DNA from: Euglena gracilis
Lineage: Eukaryota > Euglenida > Euglenophyceae > Euglenales
NCBI GenBank assembly: GCA_039621445.1
Contig: CP154956.1
Location: 80,720,474 to 80,784,473 of the forward strand
Direction: 5' to 3'
DNA: 64,000 bases
Positions 30,711 through 41,754 of the stretch are shown one piece after another (the first letter of the stretch is position 1; each line of letters begins with the position of its first letter). The position numbers and the translations under genes are program-made. The notes under the pieces are model-generated. The model did not search any database. It was not told the origin of the DNA and worked only from the letters and a program-made list of their open reading frames with translations.

Positions 30711-30960
30711 GTTTTCTGGGTGTCGGGGGCAAATTAAGAATCAGCAACACTGGCAAAAAAGGCACTAAGCAGGGAGTGCTGACCCAATACAAAATACACA
30801 CAGCGCACACAGCGAGCAAGGCATAGCCTCACAAGGTCTGTGCTTCCGTACTCCCTCGACAAGGGAGGAAGGAACGTCGCCGGCGCAGCACAAAGACCTT
30901 GTGGGGCCATGCCTTGTGCGCCGGCGGTGTTTTTTTGGATTGTTTTGGTCCGCGGGTCTA
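30710..30960 (-). repeat. Head-to-tail junction of DIRS-C terminal repeats (C2 right end, C3 left end)
   Basis: Two oppositely oriented, related blocks meet near 30856. One is 30860-30960 with GAGGAAGGAACGTCGCCGGC, the right terminal repeat of C2. The other is 30730-30850 with CAGCAACACTGGCAAAAAAG and GGCACTAAGCAGGG, the left terminal repeat of C3. The same arrangement with related sequence occurs at 36840-37130. On the minus strand, the order is recombinase, ICR, right repeat, left repeat, leader, which means adjacent elements lie head to tail. Confidence 0.65.
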
Positions 30961-31128
30961 CGAGTCCCTGCTTAGCGCCGTCTCGCCGTGGTGGACTGAC
31001 GGTTCTGTACCTGCTTGGCGAGGTGGCTTCTTGCCCGCGGGTGGTCTGCCACTCTGACCCGCCAGGCACCCGTTGTCTGACCGAGGGCTTTTGAAGAAAA
31101 CTTGCCTTTTGCTGGTAGGGCGGTCGGG

Positions 31129-31260
31129 CTCACAAGGTATTTGTGCTCCGCCTACAGTGTCCCTACCTCCCTTGTGGGTTTGCCTCGAGGAAGTACGCGA
31201 CACCTCCGGCTCCGCACATTGCCCTTTCGAGGTCATTGCGCCTGAAATTCCGGTGCCAAG
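31129..31260 (-). repeat. Internal complementary region of DIRS-C2
   Basis: Between the recombinase end and the right terminal repeat, this stretch contains CTCACAAGGTATTTGTGCTC, CGCCTACAGTG and TTTGCCTCGAGGAAGTACGC, which is complementary to the right-end block near 36960-37025. It is followed by CTCCGGCTCCGCACATTGCC, which should be complementary to the left extremity. The same module lies at 37250-37360 in the other copy. Position and composition match the DIRS-B1 ICR. Confidence 0.65.
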
Positions 31261-31289
31261 GCGTTCTCCATGCCATCTGGGCACCAAGT

Positions 31290-32810
31290 CGTTGATAATG
31301 GGCTGTAAACGCCCTCATTCCCCTCCTTCTTCTTGGGAAACTTCTTGGGAAGAAAGGCTCATTTTTTTAGTAAACCAACTTCTGTTCCTCTGGTGGAGTG
31401 AGCCTCCCACTTCTTGGATGTCAGCCCTTTCTGGGCTGAAGTGCCGTCGGTAATGGAAGCAATTTGTGTCTGCAGTTCTGGACCTGAAGGTGGTTTTAAG
31501 GAAATAAGAAGTGTGCCCCCCAGGCAGCCACATAGAACATCATTAAATGAAAGGGGCTGGTTTCTGGACACTGGGGTATGGACACAACACTTTCCCACTC
31601 GTGAAATGTTTGCCCTTTAGACTTAATTTTGATGTGGGGTACCCTATCCAACACACTGGTGGTTCGTTTGACCTGGGCTAGGTCTGGGTATCTGTGTAAA
31701 CAGAGGATTCGTGAGTAAAAAAAAAGCTGTGTACACGATGTACAAGTGTCAGTGGGTACGGGCGCCATTGTCAGCCAAAGGAGCATTGAGAGGAGTTCCC
31801 AGAATGCCCCCTACTTCTTCTTCAGATTTTGGTTCCAGGGCTTCTTGTAAGGAAAAAACAGGGTGTGGAAGTTCAGTCCAACAAACCCAGTAATCAAATG
31901 TATAGCGCTGTATGCATTACGGGGTTGGGCTTTGGAAATTTGGATTAACAGAATCAAAGCTTCAGCTAGCTGGTCTGTGGTGGCTTCAGATGTGACACCC
32001 CCATGTGCTCCAATATAACCCACAGAAGCGCAAAGGCACTTTTATAACGTTTTCAACTGGTGTTTCTTCCAAAAAACACAAGTGGGTTGAACTTCAATTT
32101 GTTTCCTCTCCAAAATTTTTGCGAGAAAATCATGCAAAGAATGGGCCACCTGGGGGGTGGTTTTTTCTCCGCCCTGCAGTTCGTTAACATGCCATGTAGG
32201 GGGTGATTACCAGGCGGTGGAAACCTGGCACGTTCTTTTTTATAACTGGCTGTTAAGTATATGATCTGATCATATTTTCAATATTAACCTTCAAAACTTT
32301 GGTCTGCGGAATCATTTTCAACCTGGTTAGAATCTTCTGAATGATTGACCAAGGAGGGTATTTATAATGATCCCACGTGTTGTCCAGCGGACATTGTAAT
32401 GCATCCAGTGCTGCTGCCTCCCAATGGGGCCACCTGGCCACAAGTTCGGGTATGTTTTGATTGGCTGAGGAGGAAAATGCATCCGTTTCCAGCTGTATTA
32501 ATTTTTTAAAACCTGCTTCGTCCGGTGAAAAATTTGGCGGTCTAAAAAGTAAGCCACCCTGTCCATTTACCATCTGCTTCTGGGAGCTGCCAGGCATTCT
32601 TTTGAAGGAACCAGTTGACTTGGAGGTTTATTTGGTTCGCCATGCACCATTTCAAAAAAAGTTTCTAGCATGCAGTTGAAGTGATTCTTTGTGCTCAACC
32701 TCTTTGGTCAGGTAATAGTAGGTTATCTGGTTGTCAATTTAAAAGGAAAACCGTTTCTCCTGGTTTGCTTAAACTTTTCACAGTGGTCATTGCTGCAGTG
32801 AACTGATTGA
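31290..32810 (-). pseudogene. DIRS-C2 RNase H, methyltransferase-like and recombinase remnants
   Basis: Leftward from 32810, the minus strand shows RNase H fragments (32640-32800), then ARWPHWEAAALDALQCPLDN and YPPWSIIQKILTRLK (32597-32300), matching the C1 segment with NPYWDSATWW. Next are DQLAEALILLIQISKAQPRN and AYSAIHLITGF (32023-31811), RILCLHRYPDLAQVKRTTSV with the box-A Arg (about 31700), HSTRGTEVGLLKK with box B (about 31400), and finally FTAHYQRLG with the Tyr (about 31290). All recombinase motifs are recognisable, but many stops and shifts separate them. Upstream parts are missing because DIRS-B2 occupies that position. Confidence 0.75.
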
Positions 32811-32944
32811 CAATTATGTACAAAAATTATGTAATTAAGTTAATTACAAAAATTATGTACAAAAAGTCCACAGGCCACAGCCCAAGTGGAGAGGTTACCA
32901 GCGGGAAATACGATACACGGTCTGGCAGAGTATCCTTCCATTAT
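32811..32944. other. AT-rich duplicated motif at the DIRS-C2/B2 border
   Basis: AAAAATTATGTA occurs three times between 32818 and 32865, with TTAAGTTAATTA in the middle. This short AT-rich block lies between the truncated DIRS-C2 RNase H and the truncated start of DIRS-B2. It looks like filler at a rearrangement junction and contains no gene. Confidence 0.4.
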
Positions 32945-33412
32945 ATTCAAAATGAGAAGGCCAGTGGAGGCCAGGGGAAGCTTCAAGATCTCAAAGCCAG
33001 TGGAGGTCCTTTCACTCACGACCAGGTGGCCAATGGAGGTCAGTGGAGTGTTCAAGATCTGGAGGCCAGTGGAGGCCACTTTATTCAGTATCTGCAGCGT
33101 CACAACAGCCTTTGGGGGAGGAGGCCCAAAATTGGCCAAGACAGGGCCCCCCAGAGGATAAGGAGCAACCTTGCATCTCGTGTTTTATATGCACCACCCC
33201 ACTGCAGACTTTCCACCTCCTCATTTCAAAATCAAGGGGAAAGCCTTGCTCTGGGCAGCCCTGTGGCAGGGCCAGCTGGGACACCAGTGATCGGGCAGCC
33301 AGGGGGAGGGTCCCCAGTGATGGGACCTGTGGAATTTCCAGACACATTACACCCAGTGGTGCCACCTCACAGGGCCCTGCAGGCCAGCATCCCTCATTGG
33401 GTCAAGCCAGCA
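32945..33412 (+). pseudogene. DIRS-B2 gag remnant
   Basis: The plus strand encodes KASGGQGKLQDLKASGGPFT and further Gly/Gln-rich repeats, then GTPVIGQPGGGSPVMGPVEF and IPHWVKPAERL, corresponding to the end of the DIRS-B1 first ORF and the start of its RT. The repeat number is lower than in B1. The match stops at about 33412, exactly where the inverted segment begins. Confidence 0.7.
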
Positions 33413-33414
33413 GA

Positions 33415-34108
33415 GAGGTTGGCCGAAATTTCTTATTTCGTGTGGGTTCAAGACAGGATTTGGGGAGGTTTAGTCTGAAACCTGCCAGTAATCTATCCTC
33501 TTTCATGTCTGCTAAACGCTGGGTTGCTGTGTTTTTGCTGGGGGCTAACAGCCAAATGTCGTCCAGGTAGATAAACTACCTTTCCTTCCTCCATTTCCTT
33601 TCCCAGACACTCATGAGAGTCATACATTTTTGTGGCAGGCTGATTATGCCGAAGCATGCAGCTTGAAACTGCCAGGTTTCCCCCCACTGCAAGGTTCCCC
33701 TCCCACTTGCATGGAAACCTTTTTTTCCAAGCTGTCGTGCAACTTTAAATGGAAATAAAAACCTTTGAAATCCATTTTTCCACAAAAACAGCCTTTTTAA
33801 AATATGGGAAGATGTTTCCCACATGTTCCAGTCTGAATTTCTGTGGGGTGAAGTGACGGAGTAATTGTCGACAGTCTGAAATTAGTCTTTCCTTTGTCTT
33901 TTCACCCTCTTTTTTGGAAATGATGATATAAGGGACAAAATCTTTCGCCTCCTCTGGGGGATTTGTCCTGGTTGCTCCTGCACATTCCAATTCCCTCAGA
34001 ATCACCTGGGGTGTCATAATTTCTTAGGGGGATTTGAAAAGAACTTTTAACGGCTTTCGAGAGGGGAGGTAAATATCTGCCACATCCCCCTCGCGTATCA
34101 GATTTAAT
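33415..34108 (-). pseudogene. DIRS-B2 reverse transcriptase, inverted segment
   Basis: Here the RT is on the minus strand. From 34108 leftward it reads LNLIREGDVADIYLPSRKP, ILRELECAGATRTNPPEEAK, LISDCRQLLRHFTPQKFRLE, WQFQAACFGIISLPQKCM, then YLDDIWLLAPSKNTA near 33570, and CLEPT near 33430. The bordering plus-strand pieces end with IPHWVK (33411) and resume with QWVNLKKGQ (34114), which are its direct neighbours in B1. GGGTCAA occurs at both breakpoints, a short homology that may have mediated the flip. Confidence 0.85.
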
Positions 34109-34109
34109 T

Positions 34110-35190
34110 TAAGTGGGTCAATTTGAAAAAAGGCCAACTGGGAATCGCAAAATAAAATCTAAATCCCTAAGAAAGGAGTTGAAAAAGGTGCTGAAAGCAC
34201 AAAAAATGAGCTGCAGAAAACTCAGTTCTATCGTAGGGCAAGTCAGAAGCCATTTAGTTTCAATGCCATTTCTGAGAACTCTGACAGATCAACTTTGAAA
34301 AATGGTGGAGCTACACACCAAGTGGGGTTGGGACAACACCCTGATCATTCCACAGGGGTCAAGGATCAAATTATACAACTGAAAGGATTTTAACAGCCAG
34401 GTGTGGGAAGGGCATTTTAATCGCAGGCATCACAAGAACTGTTCTCAGACAGCAGCACCTGGCAGTGGGAGACCAAAACTGAGGTCAAAAGGTCCAAGAT
34501 TTCTGGAGACACCTGCATGTCCTTCACATCAATCAAAAAAGTTTATGTCTGCAGTGGAAACTGTAAAGGCTTTGACAAAACCAAAACAACTCTGCTTCAC
34601 GTGGACAGACAGGTGGCTGTAAGTTATTTAACAAAATCGGGAGGCAAAAAGCCCTACCTAAAATCCATCTTAAAACCCGTTCTGTACCATTGTCAAGAGA
34701 AGCAAATCGACTTGCGGGTGGTTTGGGATCCATCCCAGGAGCAATTGGCAGACTCCTGACCAGGGAGCAAAAAGACCCAGGGGATTGTATACTAAACCTA
34801 AACATTTCTCATACCAGGTTTTGAAGTTTTTCAAGAAAGACATCACCCAGGAGGTGGACATGGACACACCCAGCAACAAAAAATTCCCCAAGCTCATTTG
34901 TCGGTACTCCCACCAAGGGGCTTTGCTGTTGGATGACCTGAAGGCAGATTTAAGGGGTCCCCCCCGGGTTTTTGTGCAAACCCTCCCTGGAGCATCATCC
35001 CCAAGTGTGTCCAGAGATTAATGCTGAATCCAGTACTAATCTGTCTGTTAATCGTACCAAACTTCGACATCGTGGTGGCACCAATTAACGTCCATCAGAC
35101 GGCCAGGCAGCAACGTTTTGCTGTACCCCCACAGTGGGGTCTGTTCACAAACATCTGGGGGAGGAGATGCCACGCCCCCCTCCCCCAGGT
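34110..35190 (+). pseudogene. DIRS-B2 RNase H and methyltransferase-like segment
   Basis: The plus strand resumes with QWVNLKKGQ and shows KMSCRKLSSIVGQVRSHLVS, the degraded RNase H motif around 34440, VVWDPSQEQLADS and TPSNKKFPKLICRYSHQGAL. The segment at about 34960-35000 has TLPGASS where B1 has NPPWSII, so the NPPW motif is lost. Several shifts are present. Confidence 0.75.
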
Positions 35191-36080
35191 GAAATTTGGA
35201 CTGCTTGACCGTGTCAGGCAAATATTACAATCCCAGGAAGCTTCGCTGCCAAGTATCGACACTTACATAAAAAATCTGGGCAATGCCAAAATATGACTCA
35301 GCCTTCAGGACATTGGTTGGCCAATTGTTACACAAAGGGGTGCCCCTGCAGGACTGCGCAGTCCACAAGATGGCTGAAGCCATCTGGAGCTTGCTACTCA
35401 CAGCCTCATAACTGCTCGAAATGCATATGCAGCAGCTTTGTTACTCGCAGGGTTTGGTTCATTTTTTTTGAGGTTCTCCCACCTTCTGGCTCCACTGAAA
35501 AGATAGTGGAATTTTTATGTGGCTAGGCATGCCTTTTTTTCGGATCCAACAGAACTTCTGGTGCAGCTAGGCAAATGCTCTGAACCCTTCTCACAATTGT
35601 CCTTCTAAGACATTAAAAAAGGCTAATCATTTGTTGGAGGCTGTTGGCCCTCCACAGGGGGGTTGATCTAGCCAGAACACAGCGAAAAAGCAGTTTCGTG
35701 GAAGATAGAATTTTCATTTTCTTGCAAAGTAAATGGAGGCAGTACCCCAGGTGGGAGGAGGTATTGAATCTTCCACACAGCCCCATCGTAAGCCGCTGGG
35801 ATTTGTTGCAAGAATACGTGGAGAGGACAGCCAAAATGGTTGGATGCAAAAAAAATTGGTGTGGCCCTTGGATGGGAAAAGGCCTTTGACCTCAGACAGA
35901 GTGCATTCCCTCACCAAAGAAATTCTGCAAGAGGGGTGTTTGGACACCTCTGATTGGAAACCCCACAGCACCAGAGGGGCTGTGTTTTATGTTGGAGCAA
36001 TTCTGGTTTGCAGGTGGACGAAGTCAAGCAACTGGGTCAGTGGAAATTTTTTTGGGACTTTCAAGCTCGTTTTTTGAGGC
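35190..36080 (+). pseudogene. DIRS-B2 tyrosine recombinase remnant
   Basis: LPSIDTYIKNLGN, LALHRGVDLARTQRKSSF (box-A Arg near 35660), HSTRGAVFYVGA (box B near 35972) and VKQLGQWKFFWDFQARFLR are recognisable. At the nucleophile position the copy reads ARF in place of AHY, so the catalytic tyrosine appears lost. Shifts occur between the parts. Confidence 0.75.
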
Positions 36081-36137
36081 TGAGAGTCGTATTAAAAATC
36101 AGAAAATTTTTGGCCCAAAAGGAGGTGCACAGTACCA

Positions 36138-36234
36138 CACCATCTCGCCGTGCGCAACCCGAATGGTCTCGGACTACCCAAAACACAAGAAGGGGAGGAA
36201 GGGACCAAGAGGGCGAAGCACAAGAAGATGTTGA
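36138..36234 (+). repeat. ICR of DIRS-B2
   Basis: CACCATCTCGCCGTGCGCAA then CCCGAATGGT is followed by CTCGGACTACCC and the GAGGAAGGGACCAAGAGGGC block, the same order as the DIRS-B1 ICR at 8619-8718. The right terminal repeat follows at about 36478-36672. Confidence 0.75.
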
Positions 36235-36477
36235 GCCCAACCCCCCCTCCCAGAAAAATAGCAGAAAAAGGCGAACATCCCAGCCAGAAAAGGCCCCCCC
36301 CCCGCCAAGCAGCCACGACCCCCACCCAAAAACACACCAGAAAGTCGGACTCCCACCACACAGGGAGGGGGAAGAAGGGGCCAACAGGGCGGAGCACAAG
36401 AAGAAGGCGGTCATAACAGCGAGCGGGCCCCCCACCAAGCGACCATGTGAGAGGGCGGGGGGGGGGGGCAAGAACGG

Positions 36478-36672
36478 TTTAGCTTCGCCAAGGTGCCGGA
36501 GGAGGCCTCATCAGCGCCAACTCCGGCAACAAAGGCGCATTGAGAAGCACCCCCGCGCGCACCAACCACACGCCAGAGCAGAGTAGCCGGAAAGGAAGGC
36601 AGGACCTCTCCATCTTCTTGTGATTCGCCCTCTTGGTCCCATCCTCCTCCAACTTGTGTCTGGGTGTCTGAC
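36478..36672 (+). repeat. Right terminal repeat of DIRS-B2
   Basis: The stretch with AACTCCGGCAACAAAGGCGC, AGCAGAGTAGCCGG and CTTCTTGTGATTCGCCCTCT parallels 8937-9093 of DIRS-B1. It ends near GTCTGAC at 36672, after which the sequence reads as the opposite-strand leader of a DIRS-C element. Confidence 0.7.
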
Positions 36673-37461
36673 CGGAATTGCGTCTGCCGCTTATTTCCTT
36701 AAACAATTTCCAAAGGTTTCATTTGACGGTTTGCAAGAGTGCTGCTTTCTGTATAATATGAATTGGTTCGCTGTTTTCGTCCTCTTTCAATTGATGAGGT
36801 ATATGATGTTTCCTGTATTCTGGTGGTCGAAGGGAGAAAAATAGGAATCAGCAAACTCCAGCGACAAAAGGCACTAAGAGGGACCCCTAGCCCAGAGCAC
36901 CAAAACAGTCCAGACAGCACCGCCGGCGAAAAACGAACGGCCTTAAAATGCAAATCGTACTCCCTCGAGGAAAACCGACAACGGAGGAAGGGACACCGAG
37001 GGCGAAGCACAAATACCTTGTGAGGCCATGCCTTGCTCGCCGGCGGTGTTGTTTGGACTATTCTGGTGCGTTGTGGTAGGAGGTCCCGCTTAGTGACGCC
37101 TCGCCGGAGTTGGCTGATGATGCTGCTCCGACTGGAAGACGTGGCTTCTTGCCCCTGGGGGGTGTCACCCCCCTCTCCCCCCCTGGCCCCGACACTCTGA
37201 CCGAGGGCTTTGAACACAAACTTTCTTTTACGGGTAGGGGGGTCGGGCTCACATGGTCTTTGTGCTTCTCCCTCGGTGCCCATTCCTCCCTTGTCGTTTT
37301 TCCTCGAGGGAGTACGAGACACCTCGGGCTCCGCACGTTGCCCTTGTGAGGCCAGATTGTGCACTTAGGGAGGCCAGGGCTTGTTCAAGGGCACCTTGAG
37401 TACCAAGTCGTTGATAGTGGGCTGTAAAAGCCTCCACCCCTCCACTGGCCAATTTCACAAA
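36673..37461 (-). mobile_element. DIRS-C left end (C2) and right end (C1) with recombinase C-terminus
   Basis: Read on the minus strand from 37461, the order is the recombinase end FVKLASGGVEAFTAHYQRLG (Tyr near 37413), then the ICR (37360-37250), the right terminal repeat (37130-36965) ending CTCGAGGGAGTACGA, and then the left terminal repeat (36955-36840) and leader of the next element C2. The first part belongs to C1, whose upstream coding sequence lies in opposite orientation at 41274-46345 because of the inversion. The leader of C2 is cut at 36673 by DIRS-B2. Confidence 0.7.
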
Positions 37462-40400
37462 CAGATCGATGTAACTCTTCGCGGTACTCTTATTTGAGGA
37501 GATCGTGAAAAATTTGAATTAAGCCTGGCCAATCCGAAAAAGCAAAAGTTTGAGCCAGATCTTGTACGATCGTTTCTGATTGCTAATTACCATTGGTTAC
37601 CAGATGGGCTAATGGCCATTTTTTGTAACTTTGGCAGCATTCTGCTCATTATCCCATCTGTATGGGCTATTAGGCCTGGTACAGCTCAGATGGCTATAGC
37701 CCACAATTTGGAGCTATTTCGACGCAATAGAATCATTTTTTAGGAGCACTTATGTGCAAATTTTCGTTTAAATCATTGAGTTTGTGCAATTTTTTGGTGG
37801 TTTTTTCCTATTCTGGCACTCATATCCCTAATGGGAGTGACCATGAGGCACTATGCCAGAGTGGAATGCAAAGGGATATGCTGATAATGGCAATTTTTCC
37901 TTTGCTAAAGATGTCATAGGCATATTTTACTTGTATTTTCAAGCGTATTTTTGCTTTTTTGCGGTATTTTTTTCACAATTTTACAGCTTTTTGGGTGATG
38001 TGGTGTTATTAGACACCCAAATCCCAAAATCTACACAACAGCAAACATGCAGTGTTATTGGAGACTCTCAACAAGCGCCGTGTGCAATTGGCAAATTTGT
38101 AGTCTTAAATGACTCAAAATGCAACAAGGTTGCACTTTTTGGTTACAAAAATGCAACTCTCGACGCAGAATTTGCATTTCTGCCCTAAATTCTGATGGGG
38201 ATTTCCCTAAAAATCTGAAAAAAGTCAGCATTTCTCAGTGGCATAGACACTAATGATGAGATTCTGTCATATTTGCAGTATGTTTTCCTGCTTACCACAC
38301 CAACCGCATTCTTGCCCCCTCACCGCTTCATTCAGTGGGATCCTCTTACCGAAATAATTCGGAGGACCCAATGGTCATCATCTGCAACACCAATGGTGTC
38401 ATTCTGCAAGGTTTATAAGAACCATAGCTCAGAAATGGCGAAACCCAGTTTTTTTTTGACCCACGTTTGGGATTCCGTGTGCAGTTCATCCGCAAATTTT
38501 GTGAATGCGGATCAATCATCATGCGTTCAGCGAATATTTCGCAAATCTGTTCAAAATTTCAGAGCGAATCATCAAATGGTACGTGTCACAGCACCATATT
38601 CATTGATGTTTGGTCGTTTTGTGCAGTTCCCCCTTTTCTCAAGCATTTTTGTCATTTGTGACCTACTGGTGTGAACTCAGCGTCGCAATATGTGATTTTG
38701 ACCACGTGTGCACAATATACGTACATGTGCAATTTTAGTTTTTTTTTCGTTGGCACGAGGATACCTCATTACACTAGTGATGTGATGCAGTATACGCTGC
38801 ATTTCCAAAAACTACAATTTTTGTGGGATACCGCTAATGCGAAGAATGTTTCATTTATTTGTTGTTTTACAAATGTTTCATTTTTCAGTGGTGATATCCA
38901 CAATTTTATCGTTACCGCCCCATTTGTGGCGATAGCCACCAAATTCTGTTGGATAATTACAAGGCTTGAACCACATTGCATTTTCTCGGTCATCGATCAA
39001 GATGACTTAAGTGTGTACATACCGTTATTTTTTTGATAGAGAAGTTTGTGCGCAGGAGAATAAACTCCCACCTTAAAATTTATGAATCCACAATCGCTAT
39101 TCGGCGAAATATCTTACGTTCCACCATCATGGTGCAATTTTTGAGACAATGGCTCTCTCACAATGTGAATATTTTTCTTATTCTTTCAGATTTTTTCACA
39201 GCGAATACTTATAGCCGTACAAGATTTTTGTGTGCAGTGTCACCGTTCTATGTGAGGCGTTAGTCCTAATGGGACAGTCCGAAACCACATAGTGGTAGCA
39301 TACCGATATGGTACCAATTACCTTGAGCCAATCGGCTTGTTTCACAATCGGCACTATGTGCTTTTTGTTCTTTTTCCTAGCCGCTGTAGTACCAATTGGT
39401 GCAAAAATGAGGTTTATGAACCTAACGCGTGCAGAAAAACTGCATTAATTCTCTGTAACAGAGATTGCATGCGTTGTTGACCAACAGGTCGATTATTCAG
39501 TTGAAAGCTTCACCGCAAACGGTAAAACGCCGAAAGGCATAGTTGTAGTGCTTCTCTGAAATTATAAAAAAATAAACCTCGATTGAGCTCACACTTATCA
39601 CAGAACATGCCTGCCAGACCACCATCATAGAAGTGGTGGTATTCCGTGTATTTTTTGGGATAGTTATGTTTTCTTGTGCGCACTATGGGGATACCCACAA
39701 TTTTTCATACACACACTTTGCTTTTGGAGGTATCATGCCTCTGATTGTACTGAAAGGTACAGAGTGATGAATTTAAAAGCTCTGGAACAATGTTCCATCC
39801 TTTATGTGCGTTCACAGTTCATTTGCGGTTTTTCAAAGTGGCATAAGCCGCACCAACCACAGTTGTTCTGTGAATTTGCAGCAGCCTGCCACAATTCCGC
39901 ATTTTTTTCTGCGGTTGTACACCCCAGATTGATCTTTTTGGCAATATGCCGAATTTGTTTTGATTCGGCTGTACACGCAGTAGTATTTTTATGCCATGCA
40001 TATTCCGCAAGGCAATGTTTATGGGCGATAAAGCCTACCCCCGTTATTTTTGGCTAATGCCAACCCTTCAGCCTACAGGCTGCACACCCAAGGCACAAAT
40101 GCCAAATCTACATTTTTTATTAGGGCTTTTTTTTTTAGGGCTACTGCCCGCTATTCTGAGGTATAAGCCTCTGGGGATACCCCATCGCCAACGCCGTGTC
40201 CGCGCAGCACTGTGAAGCCCTCACTAGCGGTATTTCCGCCAGTAAGAAGACGCACAGCGTACAGTGCGCACACCGCAATAACAGCCTCAACTTGTTACTG
40301 TTCGGCCTTAGGGCACCAATAAGACTGCCAGACAGCAAAAGTTCTTTGTAAGGTCTTTAGACCAGCCCCCCACTCCTCTCACCTTTCCCCCCCAAGGGCA

Positions 40401-41273
40401 GAATTGCTGTCGCCGGCAGTTTGTTTTGTAAATAGGCTTTCTTCCCTGGTCAGGTATGACTGGCCAGGCGTCCCTCTTTCCACACCCCACCTCTGCAATA
40501 TTTTCCTATTATGGAATGAGACTTCTTTGCGTGCAATAGCCACACCCCAAACTGGGTGGATGGGACTTTGTGGAATGAAAACCTTCCAGCGCCACTTTCA
40601 AAGCGGGGTCTTCCACTTCCACCTCTTTACCGCAATAAATAGGTAACCGCATAAGCGGATAACCTCTTTTGCGCGTTTTGGGTTTTGGGTTCCCCTCTCT
40701 TCCTTCCGTTTCTGCTCTTTGCCCTTGTGACGGAGAAGCAGACCCAAGACGTGCGGTCCTGGTGTACATTCCTCAGTCTCAGAGCTCTGCATGAATCCTT
40801 GCTGGCCTGGTCCAGTAAGGAAATCGGGCAAAGCCCTGGGAGGGGGATGTGTAACAGGCAGCATGAACATGGCACTGTGCATAGCAGCAGACTGCAGAAT
40901 GTACAATGTCATGCTTGAAAGTACTATTCCATGTTCTGCAACACAAATTGCAGAATTAGGAATAGGCTATCCTATCTCGGATATGCCTTCTCTTTTCACA
41001 GGTATTCGTTCTTCTGCTTTATGTTACATTAGCCCAAAAGGGCCAATCAAAGATTTGAAGATTTGAACTCCGATATGAGAACACAACTGGAACTGAAGTT
41101 CCAAAATCACAAGTGGTTTGCCTTGTGCTCTGCATAAGCCCAAATGCAATAGAAACTAATGTTAATAATAAGTTAAGTGAAAGACTTTTTTTTGTTACTC
41201 TCTTAGTCCTGTTCCCACGTGAGGGTGTCAGTAGGCCGACAGGCAGTGGGAATAGAGTCAGGGGACGTACACT
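37462..41273 (+). mobile_element. LTR-family A copy A3, 3' part (inverted segment)
   Basis: This plus-strand stretch parallels 61045-63595 of the full element A1: the AT-rich non-coding 3' region, the GC-rich stretch near 40140-40330, a purine tract and the 3' LTR. It starts at CAGATCG, the base following, within 3 bp, the point where the minus-strand A3 piece stops at 46346. I therefore read it as the remainder of A3 that was flipped. No open frame of note exists. Confidence 0.8.
40848..41273 (+). repeat. 3' LTR of A3
   Basis: It begins TGTGTAACAGGCAGC after the purine tract GGGAGGGGGA and ends GGGGACGTACACT, like the A1 LTRs. The interior has diverged considerably, and the last 170 bp are most similar. 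Flanking GATGC at 41274-41278 should be its target duplication; the partner lies outside the window. Confidence 0.75.
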
Positions 41274-41291
41274 GATGCCCCCACAGGGGCA

Positions 41292-41754
41292 GTGGAGGAC
41301 AAGGGGGCAACCACCCCCCTCGACTTTCTTTGTCAGTGCCCATGGAGGGGCAAGCCTAAGCCAGGGGGCGACCCAAAAAAGGGCCCCTATGGTATGTCAA
41401 TCGACAACACTAATGACAAAATGGAGGATCAGAAAGCCTGTGAGCAGATCATACACACCCCGGGAGCCACCTTCAGAGAATTCTCAATCACCAGGGGCAC
41501 TAGGGGTGCAATGTCCAACACCCCCCACCCAGCACCAGAAAATCATCTAATTGGGAAAATAAATTCCATGGAGGAAAAAGGGAGAGACACCCCCTTGTAC
41601 CAGAGACTTCAGAAAAGTCTAAAATGGTGGACAAAAAAATGCCCACCCCGCCCAGCAACATGTCAATTGATAAAAAATGGAATTCAACCCCCCTGTGTGA
41701 ATCCCTCAAAATTGTCCAGCTACCCAAAACCCAGAGTCAACGTGGACCTGAACC
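41292..41754 (+). pseudogene. DIRS-C1 gag-like region
   Basis: The plus-strand frame from 41292 reads MEDKGATTPLDFLCQCPWRG and continues as a hydrophilic Pro/Lys-rich protein with KWWTKKCPPRPATCQLIKNG to the TRIM at 41755. In DIRS elements the first ORF lies here. I see no zinc knuckle or other domain. The start is unknown because the A3 LTR replaces the upstream sequence, and the RT start lies beyond the TRIM at 43431. Confidence 0.45.

Larger units (their letters stand above)
32945..36672 (+). mobile_element. DIRS-B2, truncated copy with internal inversion
   Basis: A second DIRS-B copy matches DIRS-B1 in the order gag, RT, RNase H, methyltransferase-like segment, recombinase, ICR and right terminal repeat. 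The left terminal repeat and the first part of gag are absent. The RT part, about 690 bp (33415-34108), is inverted. The right end at about 36672 abuts the leader of a DIRS-C element (C2) on the opposite strand, so B2 appears to have inserted into C2, the next part of which is at 32810. Numerous stops and frameshifts make it a dead copy. Confidence 0.8.
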
